DNA of 15,747 bases from ZC4RG17 sp035304485 (GTDB lineage Bacteria; Actinomycetota; Acidimicrobiia; Spongiisociales; ZC4RG35): assembly GCA_035304485.1 (NCBI GenBank), contig DATGPZ010000284.1, forward strand, positions 1-15,747, given 5' to 3'. The position numbers and the translations under genes were made by a program. Positions 12,643 through 15,747 of this stretch are shown in pieces (the first letter of the stretch is position 1; each line of letters opens with the position of its first letter). The notes beneath the pieces are model-generated. The model did not search any database. It had not been told where the DNA came from and worked only from the letters and a program-made list of their open reading frames with translations.

Positions 12643-13685
12643 TCGGCACCCTCTTCGTACAGAAAGCAACGGACGCGATGGCGAGTCCCGATTTCGAGCA
12701 GTTCGGGATTCCGCTGCGTGCAAGACTGAAGACCGGCTTCGACCCTGGCGGAGCAGCGGTCGGCGAAGCGGCAACCAACTGGGGGGTCGACCAATGTCGG
12801 CACGGTGCCAGGGATCACTTCGAGTTGATCGGCGACCGAGCCGAGCACCGGGATCGAGCCGATGAGCCCGCGCGTGTACGGATGGGCCGGCTCGCGGAAG
12901 AGGGTGGAGACGTCCGCCTCCTCGACGATCTGGCCGGCGTACATGACCGCTACCCGGTCGGCCATCTCCGCCACCACACCGAGGTCGTGGGTGATGAGGA
13001 TCACCGCCGTGTTGAGCTCTTCTTTCAGATCGATCATCAAGTCGAGGATCTGAGCCTGGATGGTCACGTCGAGCGCCGTGGTGGGCTCATCGGCGATCAG
13101 TAGGGCCGGCTCACAAGCGAGTGCCATGGCGATCATGACGCGCTGGGCCATCCCGCCCGAGAGCTCATGTGGATACGCCAGGGCCCGTCGACTCGGGTCG
13201 GGAATTCCGACCTTGCGAAGCAGCTCGATGACCTTCTCTTGGCGTTCCTGTTCGTCGTAGCCGCGATGGAGTTCGAACACTTCCGCGATCTGAGCACCGA
13301 CGCGGAAGACCGGATTGAGGGCCGACCCTGGTTGTTGGAAGATCATCGAGATCCTGTCACCGCGCAAGTCGGTGAGCTGTTTCTGACTCATCGTCGTGAG
13401 CTCCTGGCCGTCGAAGCGCACCGAACCGCCCACGATCCGACCCGGATAGGGGACCAGGTTCATGATCGACAGAGACGTCATCGACTTGCCGCAACCGGAC
13501 TCGCCGACCAGACCGAGCACCTCGCCTCGATCGACGTGGAGGCTGACACCGTCGACTGCCTGGACCACGCCATCCCGAGTGAAGAAGTACGACCGCAGGT
13601 CCTCTACTTCCAGCAAGTGCTCCCGGGAAGGATCCGGCTCCAGAGGAACGTCGTCCACGTAATCGATGTTGGGCTGGGCAGTCAT
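12639..13685 (-). CDS. oppD: Oligopeptide/dipeptide ABC importer, ATP-binding protein (OppD/DppD)
   Basis: The first ATPase of the peptide importer has 348 residues from ATG 13685. After an acidic leader of about 25 residues come Walker A GESGCGKSM (61-69), Q-loop IFQQPGSALNP (Gln117/118), signature HELSGGMAQRVMIAMAL (173-189), Walker B LLIADEP (Asp199-Glu200), TALDVTIQAQILDL, and switch His233 (ITHDLGVVAEMAD). The C-terminal extension (HPYTRGLIGSIPVLG, GCRFADRC, SCTQRNPE, VRCFLYEEG) carries the four-Cys arrangement of OppD-type subunits. Its ATG overlaps the oppC stop as ATGA, and its own stop overlaps the oppF start. The same frame is open far upstream through oppC (to 14549), but that part is a shadow of the permease. 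It pairs with OppF as a heterodimer on the cytoplasmic side. Confidence 0.95.
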   Translation of the reverse strand: MTAQPNIDYVDDVPLEPDPSREHLLEVEDLRSYFFTRDGVVQAVDGVSLHVDRGEVLGLVGESGCGKSMTSLSIMNLVPYPGRIVGGSVRFDGQELTTMSQKQLTDLRGDRISMIFQQPGSALNPVFRVGAQIAEVFELHRGYDEQERQEKVIELLRKVGIPDPSRRALAYPHELSGGMAQRVMIAMALACEPALLIADEPTTALDVTIQAQILDLMIDLKEELNTAVILITHDLGVVAEMADRVAVMYAGQIVEEADVSTLFREPAHPYTRGLIGSIPVLGSVADQLEVIPGTVPTLVDPPVGCRFADRCSARVEAGLQSCTQRNPELLEIGTRHRVRCFLYEEGAE

Positions 13686-14623
13686 TCGTTGAGGCTCGGG
13701 TCGAGGGCATCGCGGAGGCCGTCCCCCAGCATGTTGAAGCCGAGCACGGTGATCACGATCGCCAGGCCGGGAAAGATCATCAGATGCGGAGCGGTGAAGA
13801 TGCGGGCAGTCTCGTCGGCGAGCATCCGTCCCCACTCGGGCGTGGGCGGTTGAGCACCCAAGCCCAGGAACCCCAGAGCTGCCGCCTCCAGGATGGCTCC
13901 GGCGATCCCGAGAGTCCCGAGGACGACGAGCGGAGTGAGGGCGTTGGGGATGACCCTCGTGATCAGGATCCGAAATGGCGACGCACCGAGGGCCCGGGAA
14001 GCGGCGACGTAGTCGATCTCCTTCACCGACAACACCGAGGCTCGCATCACCCGGGCGTACTGGGGGAGGGTCACGATGGCGATCGCCAACAGCGTGTTGC
14101 GTATCCCGGGACCCAGCACGAAAACGATGGCGATGGCGAGGATCAGAGCCGGGAAGCCGAGGACCACGTCCATGATCCGCATGAGGATGTTGTCGATCCA
14201 GCCGCCGGCATAGCCGGCCACCGAGCCGATGATCGCTCCCACCAAGATGGCCAGCAGGACGGTGGTGAACCCGAGTGGCAGGCTCACCCGGGCGCCATAG
14301 AGCACTCGGCTGAAGAGGTCCCGCACGTTGCCGTCGAGGCCGAAGAGGTGCTGTTGACCCTCGCATCCCAGCCAGTTGACGCAGGGAGGTGCCCACCTGG
14401 TTGCTTCCGGTTGCCCGATGAAGTCCTGGTAGGGGGAGTAGGGAGCTATGACGGGCGCCAGCAGGGCCAGGACGACCATGGTCCCCACGAGTACCAGACC
14501 GGTGACGCCGATCTTGCGACGGAAGAACCTGCGAAGGGCGATCCTCCATACCGAGCCTGTCTCGCGGAGCAACTCCTCGCCACCAGGCGTCGGGACTTCG
14601 ACTGCGCTACGGCGGGCGGTCAC
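13682..14623 (-). CDS. oppC: Oligopeptide/dipeptide ABC importer, permease (OppC/DppC)
   Basis: The inner-membrane permease has 313 residues. An N-terminal cytoplasmic segment containing WRIALRRFFRRKIGVTGLVLVG leads into the first membrane helix (about 40-60). The extracellular loop (61-105) ends HLFGLDGNVRDLFSRVLYGARVSL, the variant of the usual HPFGTDxxGRD motif; Cys81 and Cys87 in this loop could form a disulfide. Five further hydrophobic helices follow. The EAA loop that contacts the ATPase is DYVAASRALGASPFRILITR (204-223) and the protein ends GDGLRDALDPSLNE, typical of OppC. GTG 14623 overlaps the oppB stop as GTGA, so the start is set by the coupling. It forms the channel together with OppB. 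Confidence 0.95.
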   Translation of the reverse strand: MTARRSAVEVPTPGGEELLRETGSVWRIALRRFFRRKIGVTGLVLVGTMVVLALLAPVIAPYSPYQDFIGQPEATRWAPPCVNWLGCEGQQHLFGLDGNVRDLFSRVLYGARVSLPLGFTTVLLAILVGAIIGSVAGYAGGWIDNILMRIMDVVLGFPALILAIAIVFVLGPGIRNTLLAIAIVTLPQYARVMRASVLSVKEIDYVAASRALGASPFRILITRVIPNALTPLVVLGTLGIAGAILEAAALGFLGLGAQPPTPEWGRMLADETARIFTAPHLMIFPGLAIVITVLGFNMLGDGLRDALDPSLNE

Positions 14624-15699
14624 CTGAGCCTCACTCTCGGGTCGAGGTAACCGTAGGAGATGTCGACGACCAAGTTGATGATCACGTAGGTGCCGGCGAT
14701 GACGACCGTGAACGCCTGGACGATCGGGAAGTCACGGGTGCTGATCGACTCGTACAGCGCGGTGCCGATCCCGGCCAAGCCGAACACCGTCTCGGTGAGG
14801 ACGGCGCCTCCCAGCAGAGCTCCGAGCTGGAGGCCGATCACCGTCACCACCGGAAGGAGGGCATTGCGGAGAGCGTGGTGGCGAACCACCCTCTTTTCGG
14901 GGGCGCCCTTGGCCCGAGCCGTCCGTACGTAGTCACGCTGGAGCACATCCATGAGCGACGAGCGTGTCATCCGGGCGATGATCGACATGGGAATGGTGGC
15001 GAGGGCGAGGGTGGGAAGAATCAGGTGACGGACGGCAGCCACCAACGCCTCCCACTGAGCGGAGATGAGGGCGTTGACGATCTGCATCTTCGAGACGAAG
15101 AAGGCGGCCGAGTAGACGACGCCCGAGTCTCCAACGTCCCACCCCCAAACCTCCCAGAACGGCGATGGTCTCATTCCAGGGGGCATCCGCCCCGAAGCGG
15201 GCAACTCGAACGGAGTGCCGCCGAGGACGATGGCGCCGAGGTAGGCGAGGAGGAGGCCCAGCCAGAAAACCGGCATCGACACGCCGACATTGGCGACGGT
15301 CATCGCTCCCACGTCGACGGCCGTGTTGTGGCGCCGGGCAGCCAGGACCCCGAGCGGGATGCCGGTCCCGACCGCGACCAACAGGGCCGCGATCGACAGT
15401 TCCGCCGTGACCGGCAGTCGTTCGAGGAGGATCGAACTGACGGGGCGGGAGAAACGAATCGACTCACCGAAATCGCCGCTCAGGATGCGCTGTGAGTAGA
15501 TGGCGAGCTGGACGGGAATCGGTTCGTCCAACCCGTTGGCGGCGTTGAAGCGCTCACAGGCCTCGGGGGAGGCCCGCTCGCCCAGCATGGCCGTGCATGG
15601 TTCGCCGGGAAGCAACCTGACCAGCAGGAAAACCACCACCAGCACCCCGGCCAAGACGGGGATGGCGATCAGGGTTCTGCGGAGGATGTATCCCAGCAT
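14620..15699 (-). CDS. oppB: Oligopeptide/dipeptide ABC importer, permease (OppB/DppB)
   Basis: The first permease gene of the operon has 359 residues. It begins MLGYILRRTLIAIPVLAGVLVVVFLLVRLLPG, the hallmark first helix of OppB/DppB proteins, then a loop with two Cys (35 and 48) and NGLDEPIPVQLAIYSQRILSGDFGESI. Further hydrophobic helices lie near 98-120, 131-158, 221-243 and the C-terminus. The EAA loop is DYVRTARAKGAPEKRVVRHHALRN (256-279). The end, ISYGYLDPRVRLR, is the standard OppB finish. A longer than usual loop (about 160-215, with WEVWGWDVGDSG) lies between two helices. ATG 15699 has only a weak GAAAG ribosome site and follows a large hairpin by 13 nt. A substrate-binding protein gene is expected upstream, outside the window. 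Confidence 0.95.
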   Translation of the reverse strand: MLGYILRRTLIAIPVLAGVLVVVFLLVRLLPGEPCTAMLGERASPEACERFNAANGLDEPIPVQLAIYSQRILSGDFGESIRFSRPVSSILLERLPVTAELSIAALLVAVGTGIPLGVLAARRHNTAVDVGAMTVANVGVSMPVFWLGLLLAYLGAIVLGGTPFELPASGRMPPGMRPSPFWEVWGWDVGDSGVVYSAAFFVSKMQIVNALISAQWEALVAAVRHLILPTLALATIPMSIIARMTRSSLMDVLQRDYVRTARAKGAPEKRVVRHHALRNALLPVVTVIGLQLGALLGGAVLTETVFGLAGIGTALYESISTRDFPIVQAFTVVIAGTYVIINLVVDISYGYLDPRVRLR

Positions 15700-15712
15700 G
15701 CGGCTTTCGTGA

Positions 15713-15747
15713 GACGGGGGGCGGCCGGTGACCGGCCACCCCCCGTC
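15713..15747 (-). promoter_or_regulatory. Large GC-rich hairpin immediately before oppB
   Basis: The 17-bp arms 15713-15729 and 15731-15747 pair with a single mismatch around one central base, a near-perfect palindrome that runs to the edge of the window. It ends 13 nt before the oppB start. In this family such hairpins often lie between the binding-protein gene and the permease genes, where they partly terminate or protect the transcript so that binding protein exceeds permease. A terminator for an unrelated upstream gene is the alternative. Confidence 0.65.

Noticed and set aside
12678..14650. Plus-strand open frames across oppD and oppC
   Set aside because: Shadows of the transporter genes with composition typical of reverse-strand readings.
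1..15747. CRISPR array, toxin-antitoxin pair or defence system
   Set aside because: Read on both strands, no regular repeat-spacer pattern and no such gene pair was seen; the only short tandem repeat is the 11-bp set near the tRNA.

Overview
The window is high-GC DNA with dense, often overlapping genes and many GTG starts. The protein families suggest an actinomycete-type bacterium, perhaps an Acidimicrobiia-like lineage; that placement is inferred from style and gene content, as no rRNA or marker tree is available.

Layout. At the left edge is the C-terminal end of a CoxE-like VWA protein, followed by a single-domain response regulator. Facing them on the minus strand is a coupled pair of type I GAPDH genes. 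The downstream gene (953-1999) has a complete active site. The upstream gene (1996-3024) is an intact reading frame in which the catalytic Cys is Asn and the substrate-phosphate residues are replaced. Divergent from it is a plus-strand group: an M23/LytM-like protein, nadD (NAD biosynthesis), rsfS (ribosome silencing) and tRNA-Ala(GGC). A 5'-truncated tyrosine integrase ends inside the tRNA gene, with three 11-bp tandem repeats nearby, so the tRNA appears to be an old integration site. A peptidase E gene lies just behind the integrase remnant.

From 6.3 to 9.7 kb there is a minus-strand coiled-coil protein with two membrane anchors. Divergent from it is a two-gene ABC-2-type exporter (ATPase plus a permease with a large helical extracytoplasmic domain). 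Next come a small lipoprotein and a 3-hydroxyacyl-CoA dehydrogenase on the minus strand, and an OsmC peroxide/thiol-stress protein on the plus strand with a clear terminator.

The right end is a minus-strand oligopeptide/dipeptide ABC importer, oppB-C-D-F. Each gene overlaps the next by exactly 4 bp. A large hairpin sits just before oppB at the window edge; a substrate-binding protein gene probably lies beyond it.

The most interesting item is the Cys-less GAPDH paralogue translationally coupled to a normal GAPDH. It keeps the NAD-binding fold and the S-loop but has lost catalysis and phosphate binding, as expected of a regulatory or structural pseudoenzyme subunit.
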